Source of the DNA: Chryseobacterium mulctrae
GTDB lineage: Bacteria > Bacteroidota > Bacteroidia > Flavobacteriales > Weeksellaceae
NCBI RefSeq assembly: GCF_006175945.1
Contig: NZ_VAJL01000002.1
Location: 17,258-81,257 of the forward strand
DNA length: 64,000 nt
Direction: 5' to 3'
Shown piece by piece: positions 45,159 to 53,356 of the stretch. Numbering within the stretch: position 1 is the first letter of the stretch; every line of letters begins with the position of its first letter. Both the position numbers and the translations under genes were made by a program. The notes beneath the pieces are model-generated. The model saw only the letters and a program-made list of their open reading frames with translations. It searched no databases and was not told where the DNA came from.

Positions 45159-45392
45159 ATGAAAAAGGCTACAATTATTATCATCGGAATATTTGCAACA
45201 GCAATTCTATTAAGCCTTGAATTTTATATAGGCTATGAAATGGGTTACCAACATCATAAAGATGAAGCAAACGGAAGAGCCAAAGAAATGATTCTTAACG
45301 ATGAAATTCCTAACTATTATATGGTCGTTGGAACTTTGGATTTTATCATCAATAATAAATCCGGAGAATTGGAAGAAACTTTAAAAAAATAA
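45159..45392 (+). CDS. Small membrane-anchored protein (77 aa)
   Basis: One N-terminal transmembrane helix (IIIIGIFATAILLSLEFYIG) and an acidic tail. It is preceded by an AT-rich leader (ATAACAATTAATTAAA) that recurs before 46058 and 46260. First gene of the main replicon segment. Unknown function. Confidence 0.5.
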   Translation: MKKATIIIIGIFATAILLSLEFYIGYEMGYQHHKDEANGRAKEMILNDEIPNYYMVVGTLDFIINNKSGELEETLKK

Positions 45393-45394
45393 TT

Positions 45395-45595
45395 ATGAAA
45401 AAGTTAATTTTCAAAATAAAATCTTTTTTTGTAATTACTTACAGCAGATCCTTTAAAGATTTTGAAAAGGAGTATTTTCAAAAAAGCACCGAACTATTTT
45501 TTATTGACGGAGAAAGAAAATTTTCTGAAAAAGAAAAATATTATCTGGAGATAATCAACACTTGTTTTAACCCAAAAGTTTTAAAACAGAACTAA
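45395..45595 (+). CDS. Hypothetical protein (66 aa)
   Basis: A basic protein with a hydrophobic N-terminus, starting 2 bases after the previous stop and so in the same operon. No family recognised. Confidence 0.45.
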   Translation: MKKLIFKIKSFFVITYSRSFKDFEKEYFQKSTELFFIDGERKFSEKEKYYLEIINTCFNPKVLKQN

Positions 45596-45632
45596 TCAAA
45601 AATCATTAATTTAATCTTTTAAAATCAATATC

Positions 45633-45977
45633 ATGAGTATTAAAAATTCAGTTCGATTAATCGGACACACAGGAAAAGAAGTTGAAGTAATTAACTTTGA
45701 AAACGGAAGTTTAAAAGCTTCAGTAACGTTGGCAACAAATGACCATTACACCAATGCAAAAGGCGAAAAGGTCGAAGAAACACAATGGCACAATCTCGTA
45801 GCATTCGGAAAGACTGCCGAAATCCTTCAGAAATATGTTTCCAAAGGAAAAGAAATTGGAATTGAGGGAAAACTCACTTATAGAAGCTATGACGATAAAG
45901 ACGGGGTGAAAAAATACATTACGGAAATCAGAGTAGAAGAAGTTTTATTGTTAGGTTCTAAAGACACAAATTCTTAA
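45633..45977 (+). CDS. ssb: Single-stranded DNA-binding protein (114 aa)
   Basis: SVRLIGHTGKEVEVINFENG and TQWHNLVAFGKTAEILQKYV are the OB-fold motifs of bacterial/plasmid SSB, followed by KGKEIGIEGKLTYRSY. It lacks the acidic C-terminal tip of chromosomal SSB (ends SKDTNS), as in some short plasmid SSBs. It should protect single-stranded DNA in replication or transfer. A terminator follows at once. Confidence 0.92.
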   Translation: MSIKNSVRLIGHTGKEVEVINFENGSLKASVTLATNDHYTNAKGEKVEETQWHNLVAFGKTAEILQKYVSKGKEIGIEGKLTYRSYDDKDGVKKYITEIRVEEVLLLGSKDTNS

Positions 45978-45985
45978 TTCTTTTA

Positions 45986-46016
45986 ATGAAAGGCTTTTAA
46001 TTAAGCCTTTCATTTA
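45986..46016 (+). terminator. Rho-independent terminator after ssb
   Basis: ATGAAAGGCTT / AAGCCTTTCAT stem with a 6-base loop and T-rich tail. Confidence 0.8.
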
Positions 46017-46057
46017 TATAACATTATAACCATTAATTAAACATTATAATATTTCTT

Positions 46058-46180
46058 ATGAAAAATACTATTAAACCCCATCAAGATAATTTACACCCTA
46101 TAATCGCAATAATAATACTTGTTGCCTGTATGGCTCTGGTCACAATTGTAGATAGTGGAAATCACACATTTTTAAAATAA
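46058..46180 (+). CDS. Small membrane peptide (40 aa)
   Basis: Open from the ATG at 46058 to the TAA at 46180. It has a polar N-terminus and one transmembrane helix (PIIAIIILVACMALVTIV). The leader before it (ATTATAACCATTAATTAAAC) is one of the recurring leaders of this region, which supports expression. Confidence 0.45.
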   Translation: MKNTIKPHQDNLHPIIAIIILVACMALVTIVDSGNHTFLK

Positions 46181-46259
46181 AATTTATAACAATATAACAT
46201 TTAATTAAAAATTAAGTGTTATATTTGTATTAACATTATAACCAATAATTAAATATTAT

Positions 46260-46475
46260 ATGAACGCTCCAAAATATGTAAGCTTCGAAGTTTTAAAAGT
46301 AGAAGATACAAGAAAGACAGGCTCAACAGTAGCCGTAGGAAGAATTTTAACAGGACTTTGTTATGAAAGTAGTAATACTGTTTTTTTCTCTGATGATAAT
46401 GGTCAGGATTGGACTTTTTATGTTGGAGATACTTGTGAGATTTTAGAAACAAAAAAACAAACACAAATGTTTTAA
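46260..46475 (+). CDS. Hypothetical protein (71 aa)
   Basis: A small soluble protein with beta strands (YVSFEVLKVEDTRKTGSTVA). A TATATTTG -7 box lies near 46213 and the recurring AT-rich leader directly precedes the ATG. Two bases separate it from the next gene. Unknown function. Confidence 0.5.
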   Translation: MNAPKYVSFEVLKVEDTRKTGSTVAVGRILTGLCYESSNTVFFSDDNGQDWTFYVGDTCEILETKKQTQMF

Positions 46476-46477
46476 TT

Positions 46478-46783
46478 ATGGGATTATCAGTAAAAAATAC
46501 AAATAAGGCAATTGAAATTTTAGAATTAATTGCAGGAAAATCTTTAAAGCTTTACGCTTACGATGAAGAGACGAAATATAAAACCAATGCAATTTTGGGA
46601 GCAGATAGAAAATTTGACGGAAGTTATGAAAGCATCTGCATGAATGTAAAAAATATTCCTTCAGATATTTTAGACGAATTTGAAGTTAGAAGATATGATA
46701 TAGGAAATTCCTCTTATATAAGAACTGAATGGGAAGAAAAGAACAAAGAAACCGAGAATTTAACTCAGATAGGTTGGTTTTAA
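46478..46783 (+). CDS. Hypothetical protein (101 aa)
   Basis: A soluble mixed alpha/beta protein with no recognised motif, in the operon of small genes upstream of parA. Starts 2 bases after the previous stop. Confidence 0.5.
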   Translation: MGLSVKNTNKAIEILELIAGKSLKLYAYDEETKYKTNAILGADRKFDGSYESICMNVKNIPSDILDEFEVRRYDIGNSSYIRTEWEEKNKETENLTQIGWF

Positions 46784-46805
46784 TAATTATCTAAATTCAT
46801 TAGAA

Positions 46806-47129
46806 ATGGCAAGAGTTAATACAAGACCAGATATTATCTATGTCAAAGATTTGACAGAACAGGATAAAGATAATTTTGAGAAAATATTAAATAAGTTTCG
46901 AACCACCAATAATGGCGAAGCGGTTAAAAAGCTTTTTTTCGAATTTCTGAAGAATGAAGAATTGAGAATTGAGCAATCAAAAGAAATTTTGAAACTTCAA
47001 TCTGATTTGCAAAATGCTCAGAAAGAAAAAACGAAATTTTTAAGTGATACGGATAAATTGATTAACTCAATTTCTACAGTTGAAGAAAGTTTAAAAAAAG
47101 CTAAAATTGAATTAACTAAATTAAAATAA
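46806..47129 (+). CDS. Coiled-coil plasmid protein (107 aa)
   Basis: The N-terminal part is helical (EQDKDNFEKILNKFRTTNNG), followed by a coiled coil to the C-terminus (ILKLQSDLQNAQKEKTKFLS). It could be a partition or replication accessory protein by position just upstream of the par operon. No family recognised. Confidence 0.5.
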   Translation: MARVNTRPDIIYVKDLTEQDKDNFEKILNKFRTTNNGEAVKKLFFEFLKNEELRIEQSKEILKLQSDLQNAQKEKTKFLSDTDKLINSISTVEESLKKAKIELTKLK

Positions 47130-47136
47130 AAAATAA

Positions 47137-47195
47137 TTCGTTATTCGTTCCAGGATCTGAACGATTTCAGCTCAATCCGGAACGAATTTAACGAA
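47137..47195. promoter_or_regulatory. Inverted repeat upstream of parA, operator or centromere candidate
   Basis: TTCGTTATTCGTTCC (47137-47151) and GGAACGAATTTAACGAA (47179-47195) are near-perfect inverted repeats ending 16 bases before the parA start. Confidence 0.6.
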
Positions 47196-47211
47196 CTAAA
47201 ATATACAGTAC

Positions 47212-47976
47212 ATGAAAGCAAAAGTAATATCAATTTTTACGCAAAAAGGCGGTGTAACAAAAACCACAAGTACAATTAATATTTCGGGTGTAATGGCTGA
47301 AATGGGCTTGAAAGTTTTAGTTATTGATTTTGACACGCAATGTCATTTATCGTTAGGTTATGGAGTAGATGCAGAGAATGAATATAATGTTGAAGATTTT
47401 TTAAAATCTGTTGAACCTGTTAGATATGTAAATAAAGGAAAAGGTGAAAATGTTAGTGTAATTGCAGGTAAATTAACTTTGTCAACCAAAAACTTAAATA
47501 GGAAGAGCCTAAAAAAAGCATTGAAAAAAATTGGTGATGATTTCGATTATATTTTGATTGATTGTCCACCTAAACCTATTAATGATGATTTAGGCTTTGG
47601 AGAAATTGCAGTTTATGCATCTGATTATATAATTTCTCCTGTTGATTATGACGCTTTTACTTTGGATGGTTTAACTTCATTAATTATAAAAATTAATGAA
47701 TTGCAGACCAATGAAGAATTGAAGGCAAAATATTTAGGGTTTTTCTTCGCTAAAGTAGAAGAAAATACGAAAGATTTTAAAGAAGCTTACAGAGAACTTT
47801 CGGAAAGCCCAATTTCTGATATGCTTTTTAAAAGTTATGTAAGAAAGAATGCGTTTATTAGAACAAGTATAAATCTTGGTGAATCAGCAGTGTTTTTAAA
47901 GCCCTATAGCCCTGTTTCTATGGATTACAGAAAGTTAGCTGATGAATTAATACAAAAGATTAAGAGTAATGCATAA
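47212..47976 (+). CDS. parA: ParA-family partition ATPase (254 aa)
   Basis: ISIFTQKGGVTKTTSTINIS carries the deviant Walker A with an unusual Thr in KGGVTKTT, and LVIDFDTQCHLSLGYG and FDYILIDCPPKPIND follow. It resembles Soj/ParA ATPases. Its stop overlaps the start of the next gene by 8 bases. It segregates the main replicon together with that gene product. Confidence 0.9.
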   Translation: MKAKVISIFTQKGGVTKTTSTINISGVMAEMGLKVLVIDFDTQCHLSLGYGVDAENEYNVEDFLKSVEPVRYVNKGKGENVSVIAGKLTLSTKNLNRKSLKKALKKIGDDFDYILIDCPPKPINDDLGFGEIAVYASDYIISPVDYDAFTLDGLTSLIIKINELQTNEELKAKYLGFFFAKVEENTKDFKEAYRELSESPISDMLFKSYVRKNAFIRTSINLGESAVFLKPYSPVSMDYRKLADELIQKIKSNA

Positions 47977-48457
47977 AAAGCCAATAATGAAAGGATTAGA
48001 TAAGCTTAAAACAGCAGGAACAAACTTGCAGGTGAGTAATGATAAAATAGAAGAGAAAAAGCATGTATATTCTGATAAAAACAGTGTTGTCTTAGCCGTA
48101 ACTCTTCCTGTCAGCATGATTACTTATCTGAAAGAACTCGTAATTCATAAGATTGAATCTGATTATAGCTATAGTGAAGGTTCTGCCGTAAGAGAAGGAA
48201 TCAAACTATTACAAGAAGCTTCGCCCTTTGTGAAGCAACGTCCAGACGATGTACCTGTGCCGACAAAAAAAGGTAGAAAATCTACAGCAAATAAAGATAT
48301 TATAAAGAAAAACACTTCATTTCTAATTAGTGAAGCAGATCAAAATTTTATCTATAATTTTATTTATCACAAGCAAAAGGGTGGGGGAGTATTTATTAAG
48401 GAAGAATTATTTTCCTTGTTAATTGAGCATTTAGAAAATAAGTATAAACTTAAATAA
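47969..48457 (+). CDS. ParB-like partner of ParA (162 aa)
   Basis: A basic protein with VVLAVTLPVSMITYLKELVI, an RHH-like strand-helix-helix, and a second helical domain (SFLISEADQNFIYNFIYH). Coupled to parA. It does not look like a classical large ParB; it is probably the centromere-binding partner acting on the inverted repeat at 47137. Confidence 0.6.
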   Translation: MHKKPIMKGLDKLKTAGTNLQVSNDKIEEKKHVYSDKNSVVLAVTLPVSMITYLKELVIHKIESDYSYSEGSAVREGIKLLQEASPFVKQRPDDVPVPTKKGRKSTANKDIIKKNTSFLISEADQNFIYNFIYHKQKGGGVFIKEELFSLLIEHLENKYKLK

Positions 48458-48463
48458 AAAGTC

Positions 48464-48724
48464 ATGGCTTTAATTAATTGTCCGGAGTGTTCCAAATCGA
48501 TTTCAGATAGTGCAAATAATTGCCCTTATTGCGGTTATCCTATCAATACCACCAAAGTTTTAAAACCGAAAGGACAGGGGTGTTTTATGCAAACTCTAAA
48601 TGCAGGTTGTTTGATAATCGTTGTAATTTTTGTTTTTGCTTTAGTGATAGGCGGAATTGCCACATTTTCAAAAATCAAAAAACCATCTAAGAACGCAGAC
48701 AGTACAGAATTAAAGTCAAAATAA
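48464..48724 (+). CDS. Zinc-ribbon plus transmembrane protein (86 aa)
   Basis: INCPECSKSISDSANNCPYC is a zinc ribbon (two CxxC pairs), followed by one transmembrane helix (AGCLIIVVIFVFALVIGGIA) and a basic tail. Such 'zinc-ribbon domain-containing' membrane proteins are common in bacteria without known function. It lies 6 bases after the ParB-like gene and is followed by a terminator. Confidence 0.7.
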   Translation: MALINCPECSKSISDSANNCPYCGYPINTTKVLKPKGQGCFMQTLNAGCLIIVVIFVFALVIGGIATFSKIKKPSKNADSTELKSK

Positions 48725-48730
48725 AAAAAA

Positions 48731-48775
48731 GAGCTCTAATAAATTAGAACTCCTCAAACAAAATAATTTGTTTTT
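48731..48775 (+). terminator. Terminator hairpins after the par operon
   Basis: GAGCTCTAAT / ATTAGAACTC stem, then a smaller AAACAAA...TTTGTTTTTT structure with a T-run. Confidence 0.65.
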
Positions 48776-48823
48776 TCCTAACACGAATTTACAAATATTT
48801 TTCCTAACACCAAAAATATTACG

Positions 48824-49093
48824 ATGAAAAAGACAGAAAGTAAAGGTTTTTTTTGTGTAGCATATTTAACTAACGAAAAAAAAACAATATGGTACAACAA
48901 GGTTTGGAAGCCTTCAAAAATGGCAGATTACTTAGATAAAGAAAATAAGCCGTGGTTATGGATTAAGATTTATCTTCATAAAAACGATTACTTTTCTAAT
49001 CCGAAGGCTAATAATTATCATTCAATTTTTGATAAAGAACATCCTGTACAGGATTTTACATTTCAACAATTTGCAAAAAATAACATAGGATGA
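48824..49093 (+). CDS. Hypothetical protein upstream of rep (89 aa)
   Basis: A basic, aromatic-rich soluble protein (KTIWYNKVWKPSKMADYLDK). Its stop overlaps the ATG of the next small gene (ATGA). First gene of the rep operon. No family recognised. Confidence 0.55.
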   Translation: MKKTESKGFFCVAYLTNEKKTIWYNKVWKPSKMADYLDKENKPWLWIKIYLHKNDYFSNPKANNYHSIFDKEHPVQDFTFQQFAKNNIG

Positions 49094-49230
49094 AAAAGAA
49101 TTATTTACAGAGAATCAAAGAAATAGATAGTAAAGAAATAAAACTTTCTTCTGATAAAAATATTATTTACTACGACATTAATAAGCCTAAAAATGTTGTA
49201 AAAACTTTTGATGAAAAAAAGAGAAAATAG
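49090..49230 (+). CDS. Small protein between the leader gene and rep (46 aa)
   Basis: Starts in an ATGA overlap and ends at TAG 49230, overlapping the likely rep start at 49211. Its last codons depend on a seven-A run that is probably one base too long. Basic, no motif. Confidence 0.4.
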   Translation: MKKNYLQRIKEIDSKEIKLSSDKNIIYYDINKPKNVVKTFDEKKRK

Positions 49231-50303
49231 AGTATATAAATATTTCAAATCTAATCTATAGCGAAATTTTCAAAAATTCCGGTGAATTGATAGATGCACC
49301 CATTGAAGCAATTAGAATAATCTTTATTTTGATACATCAGGCAAAATCAGTCAATTTCAACCAACCTCGTGCGCCTTATACACCTTCACTATTTGAAGAA
49401 GAATTTCTTTCACGAGATAATACATTTGCAAATTTTATTATTCCTACTGAATTAATATCACCATCGAGAAATGTTCAAAGAATTGAAAAAGCCTTACATC
49501 TTTTAATACAGCGTACATTAAGAACAGTGGTTCAAAAAAACTCTAAAGGTGAAGAAATTAGAAGTGTTATTCCTCTTATAGCAAATAATTCGTTCACAAG
49601 GGGTAAAGTATATTTAGAAGTAAATAGTTATTGGTTGGAAAAAATGGCAAATATTGAATTTTACAATGATGTACTTTTCAATTTGGCTTATAATATTCCC
49701 AACACTCAACAAATATTTTTTGCTCTATGGTTGAGATCAATACCGATGTATAAAGATGCTGAATTCAAAAAAGAAACATATACAAGCTGGACACAAATTA
49801 ACATTGAAACACTAAAAAAGAAATTTAGTTTAGAAGGTAGAGATAAAGATTACATAAGTGAAAAATTCTTAAAACCAATACAGGCGAAATTATATGAATT
49901 TAATGATAGAAGTTTTGCTTTCACCTATAAAAATGGGACTTACTACATTATCGCATTAGATGTGAATCGAAATAAGATTTTAGAAAGGCTTAAACCTGAA
50001 AATGCATATAAAGCCAAGGTAAAGTATCAAATTAATTACTTGCAAAGAAGACACAAAATTGATAAAGATAGCTTAGAACATATTGAAACTATTTATTTAA
50101 ATAGTTCGGCAGATATGGAATTAATGAATGATGCATATGACAATTTAAAAAAATCTGTTAGAAAACAGGATATTAAAATGACAGATTTAACAGGATTGAA
50201 ATTTTTAGCAAAATGGCAAGTAGAAATTCAAAATCAGTATGAAAATTCAGAAAAATTCAAACAATTTCCAAAAGGATATCCTAAGTTGATTACTTCAGAA
50301 TAA
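49211..50303 (+). CDS. Rep_3-family replication initiator of the main replicon (about 363 aa)
   Basis: The open frame from TTG 49287 (338 residues) lacks a natural start. ATG 49211 is followed by seven A; with six A the frame becomes KKEKIEYINISNLIYSEIFK and runs into IDAPIEAIRIIFILIHQAKS, so one A is probably an error. Two winged-helix domains follow, with WTQINIETLKKKFSLEGRDK typical of this Rep family. Eleven iterons follow the stop directly. It is the only full-length Rep on the molecule, so it should be the active initiator. Confidence 0.78.
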
Positions 50304-50304
50304 T

Positions 50305-50954
50305 GCTGAATGTTTGGAGTATTTTAAAAACTATTGCTGAATGTTTGGAGTTTTTTTGCTGAATGTTTGGAGTGAATTTGCTGAATGTTTGGAGTAATTG
50401 AAGTTTTTAGGATAAAAAACATACAAAATTGCAAAGTTTGCTGAATGTTTGGAGTATAATTTTATATTTTTTAATAGTTTTCAATACAATGATGGTAAAG
50501 GGGTTACAGCATCACAAAAAAGTGAACTTTTTTTGCAGAATGTTTGGAGTGCATATTGCCTATTTCTGCTGAATGTTTGGAGTGTTTTTGCTGAATGTTT
50601 GGAGTGTTTTTGCTGAATGTTTGGGGTGTAAATGCGTGCCAAGTCCTTTCAGTAATGGGTTACGGGCGACTCTAAAAGTATTATATAAAGGAGTATTAAA
50701 GTTTATAATAAAAGGAGTTCGCTATGCTCACGATCTTTTTTTTGTCCTTTCGGATAATTTTTTTATAGTCGGAAAAAACAAACTATAATTTTTCTCTATC
50801 GTAAAAAGAAAAAAGTTGCGAAAAAAAGAAAAATTTTTATCGGAATTGCTGAATGTTTGGAGTATTTAATAATTCGTTATTACAATTCGGATCTGATGCA
50901 GCTTACTATCTTTAAGATTAGTTTTATCGAACTATTTTGCTGAATGTTTGGAGT
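50305..50954. repeat. Main origin: eleven 16-bp iterons (GCTGAATGTTTGGAGT)
   Basis: Exact or one-mismatch copies start at 50305, 50336, 50358, 50380, 50440, 50535 (GCAG variant), 50568, 50590, 50612 (GGGGT variant), 50848 and 50939, all in the same orientation. A sequence ATAGTCGGAAAAAACAA shared with the mob cassette lies at 50765. This is the replication origin bound by the Rep protein at 49211; the short frame inside it is not a gene. Confidence 0.92.
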
Positions 50955-51015
50955 ATTTTTTCAAAATTACTGTTAACCGTAAAGTTGATATTATATTTCA
51001 TAATAATTTTATAAT

Positions 51016-51252
51016 ATGAAAACATTTGATAAAATTAAATCTACCTTAGACAATTTGGAAACTAATATTGAAAGAAAAAAATATCTCAAGTCTATACAGA
51101 ATGACCCAAACATTGGAAGACATGACTTAAGGAGAATTGTCTGTAATACGATGGAAGAAACCAACTTTATTGAATCTTACTATAAAGTTGAATTTGAGAA
51201 TAATTTAAAAACTATTATCATAAAAATAATTGCATTTTTTGAAAAAAAATAA
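51016..51252 (+). CDS. Hypothetical protein (78 aa)
   Basis: Helical, basic, ending in Lys-rich sequence; reads FDKIKSTLDNLETNIERKKY at the N-terminus. The ATG is preceded by AT-rich sequence resembling the leaders of this replicon. No family recognised. Confidence 0.45.
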   Translation: MKTFDKIKSTLDNLETNIERKKYLKSIQNDPNIGRHDLRRIVCNTMEETNFIESYYKVEFENNLKTIIIKIIAFFEKK

Positions 51253-51394
51253 TTTAAACCTTTCAATTTTTCTTGAATTTTCAATTATGAAATTCATAAT
51301 TAATTGAAGGCATTTAGTGTCAGTGCTAAATTAAAAATAATTATATAATCAACATTATATAATTTGTTTTAGTTTAAAAAAACGGTAGTATTTT

Positions 51395-51454
51395 GAGATT
51401 TTGAAAAATGCAACTTTGAATTCTTATTTTTTCAAATAATTTTCTCAAAATCTC
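51395..51454. promoter_or_regulatory. Inverted repeat before the serine recombinase, possible res-type site
   Basis: GAGATTTTGA (51395-51404) and TCAAAATCTC (51445-51454), followed by GTAT, 58 bases before the recombinase start. The right arm, TCTCAAAATCTCGTAT, weakly resembles the module-boundary repeat. The gap 51253-51511 has nothing else. Confidence 0.45.
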
Positions 51455-51511
51455 GTATCATTAAACAAAGTTTCATAAATTTACATAGTATGAGTTTAAT
51501 GTAACAAAAAT

Positions 51512-52117
51512 ATGAAAATAGGATATGCTCGGGTTTCAACCAAAGATCAAAATTTGCATTTACAAATTGAAGCCTTAGAAAAAGCAGGTTGTGAGAAAAT
51601 TTATCAGGAGAAAATTTCGGGTGCAACAAAGAATCGTCCCGAACTTGATAAGATGATTGACCAGTTTCGAGAAGGTGACGAACTTTATGTGTGGCGATTG
51701 GACAGATTGGGTAGAAGTTTAAAAAACATTATTGATCTTGTCTTAAGTTTGAGTGATAAAGGAATTTTAATAAAAGGTCTTGTAGATGGTGTAGATACTT
51801 CAACTATCAATGGACGACTATTTTTGAATCTCATGGCTTCTTTAGCTGAATATGAAAGAGAGTTAATAAGAGAAAGAACCAACGCAGGACTACAATCTGC
51901 AAGAGCAAGAGGTAGACTCGGTGGCAGACCAAAAGGTTATACTGCAGAAACAATTTCTAAACTGTTACTTCTGCGCAATATATACAAAGATGTCACGAAA
52001 CGTCCCGAAGATATTTATAAGCCTTTTGGATTGACTAGGGCTACCTTTTATCGGTATGCTAAAATTCTGGACAATTATAGTGATGAAGAAATTAAAAAAA
52101 TGGGTATTAAAAGGTAA
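51512..52117 (+). CDS. Serine recombinase, resolvase/invertase family (201 aa)
   Basis: IGYARVSTKDQNLHLQIEAL (catalytic Ser), RLDRLGRSLKNIIDL, TINGRLFLNLMASLAEYERE and a C-terminal HTH (YKPFGLTRATFYRYAKIL). Not part of either Tn3 element; it stands alone beside the main origin with an inverted repeat just upstream. It could resolve plasmid multimers, or act on the directly repeated module-boundary sites; the latter is speculation. Confidence 0.9.
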   Translation: MKIGYARVSTKDQNLHLQIEALEKAGCEKIYQEKISGATKNRPELDKMIDQFREGDELYVWRLDRLGRSLKNIIDLVLSLSDKGILIKGLVDGVDTSTINGRLFLNLMASLAEYERELIRERTNAGLQSARARGRLGGRPKGYTAETISKLLLLRNIYKDVTKRPEDIYKPFGLTRATFYRYAKILDNYSDEEIKKMGIKR

Positions 52118-52279
52118 AAGTTCGCTAATCCAAAGATAAATTTGAGCGAAACAAAACTGTATGAAACTAATAATCAATTAATCAAAATAATATTTTATAT
52201 TAGTAGCATAAATGGCTTTGCGAATATCATATAGTTTGGATTGACGCAATGCGTAAATTTGGAAGTTAGCAGAAAGTTT

Positions 52280-53116
52280 ATGAACACAAATCGTAACAAA
52301 AATTATATTGTAAATTACATTTTCATTTTTGGCATTTTGATTCTATTTTTAAATGATCAAATATTCAAATTTGAATTTTCAAATTATTTTACTGGAAAAT
52401 TATCTGATGTTTGTGGAATAATTATTTTTCCATTTTTTTTGACATATATTTTCCCAAAACTCAAGCAGAATAGTGTTTTTGCTGCAGCTATTATTTTCTC
52501 ATTTTGGAAAAGTCAATATTCACAAAGTCTGATTAATTTCTACAATGAAATTTCACCAATTCAAACATCAAGAATTATTGATTATTCTGATTTGTTTGTT
52601 TTATTACTTTTGCCAATACCATATTATCTGATTAAAAATGTTCACAAAATAGATTTTTTAACAATAAAAAAACTGAATCCAAAATTTATTTTTGTCATAT
52701 CTTTATTCATATTTATTGCAGAAGCACCGCCACCAAGTCATTACTTTACTATGAATAATGGAAATCTTCAATGTTACAAATGCAATATGAAAGTAAACCA
52801 TAGCAAAGACTACGTACTTAATAAACTTAAACAAAATGGAATCGAATTTGACACGGTGAGACTAATTCATTATCGAAGTGTTATTGATTCTACAAGTGGA
52901 GGAAAAAAATATATTAAAAATGAGTTAATTATTGACAATGATACTTTACGAAATATAAGTTTTACTATTTTCCCTCTAAAAGGGAATAGAACTCAAATTT
53001 ATTTCAACGGTGCTGATGTTTCACAGGATTTGAGAAGAGATGATTTTAAGTTGCAAAGAAAAATGCGGAAATATTATCGTAAAATTGTTTTCGATGAAAT
53101 TAAAAGATCATTCTAA
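52280..53116 (+). CDS. Polytopic membrane protein (about 278 aa), unknown
   Basis: The ATG at 52280 is chosen because it precedes NTNRNKNYIVNYIFIFGILI. About four transmembrane helices in the first 150 residues are followed by a soluble C-terminal domain with two Cys (CYKC) and several beta strands. No family recognised. It stands between the serine recombinase and the IS91-type element. Confidence 0.6.
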   Translation: MNTNRNKNYIVNYIFIFGILILFLNDQIFKFEFSNYFTGKLSDVCGIIIFPFFLTYIFPKLKQNSVFAAAIIFSFWKSQYSQSLINFYNEISPIQTSRIIDYSDLFVLLLLPIPYYLIKNVHKIDFLTIKKLNPKFIFVISLFIFIAEAPPPSHYFTMNNGNLQCYKCNMKVNHSKDYVLNKLKQNGIEFDTVRLIHYRSVIDSTSGGKKYIKNELIIDNDTLRNISFTIFPLKGNRTQIYFNGADVSQDLRRDDFKLQRKMRKYYRKIVFDEIKRSF

Positions 53117-53356
53117 AAAAACCTTCTGCTAATAACTAAGCTTTCGTCTTGTCCGCAGGACACGAGATGAAAGCCCGTTGAACGGAAGCTCCGGGAGCTT
53201 TTTTGGCCGTCTATGTAGTTTTCGATTTTAGGATTTAGGGTAACAAAGCAGTTTTTTGGAATGACTGCTTTTTTTTGTGGCATTTGGTAGCCTTTATGAG
53301 TGGTTTTCTGCAGGTTTTTCTTCGCTGCAGCATATAAATTCCCTTACCCGCAAAGG

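Noticed and set aside
49211..49230. Programmed frameshift at the A7 run before rep
   Set aside because: A one-base homopolymer error is simpler, given the same error type elsewhere in this sequence.
50305..50954. Repeats at the main origin as CRISPR or coding repeats
   Set aside because: Short 16-base direct repeats with irregular short spacing directly after rep are iterons; the 71-aa frame across them is just translated repeat.
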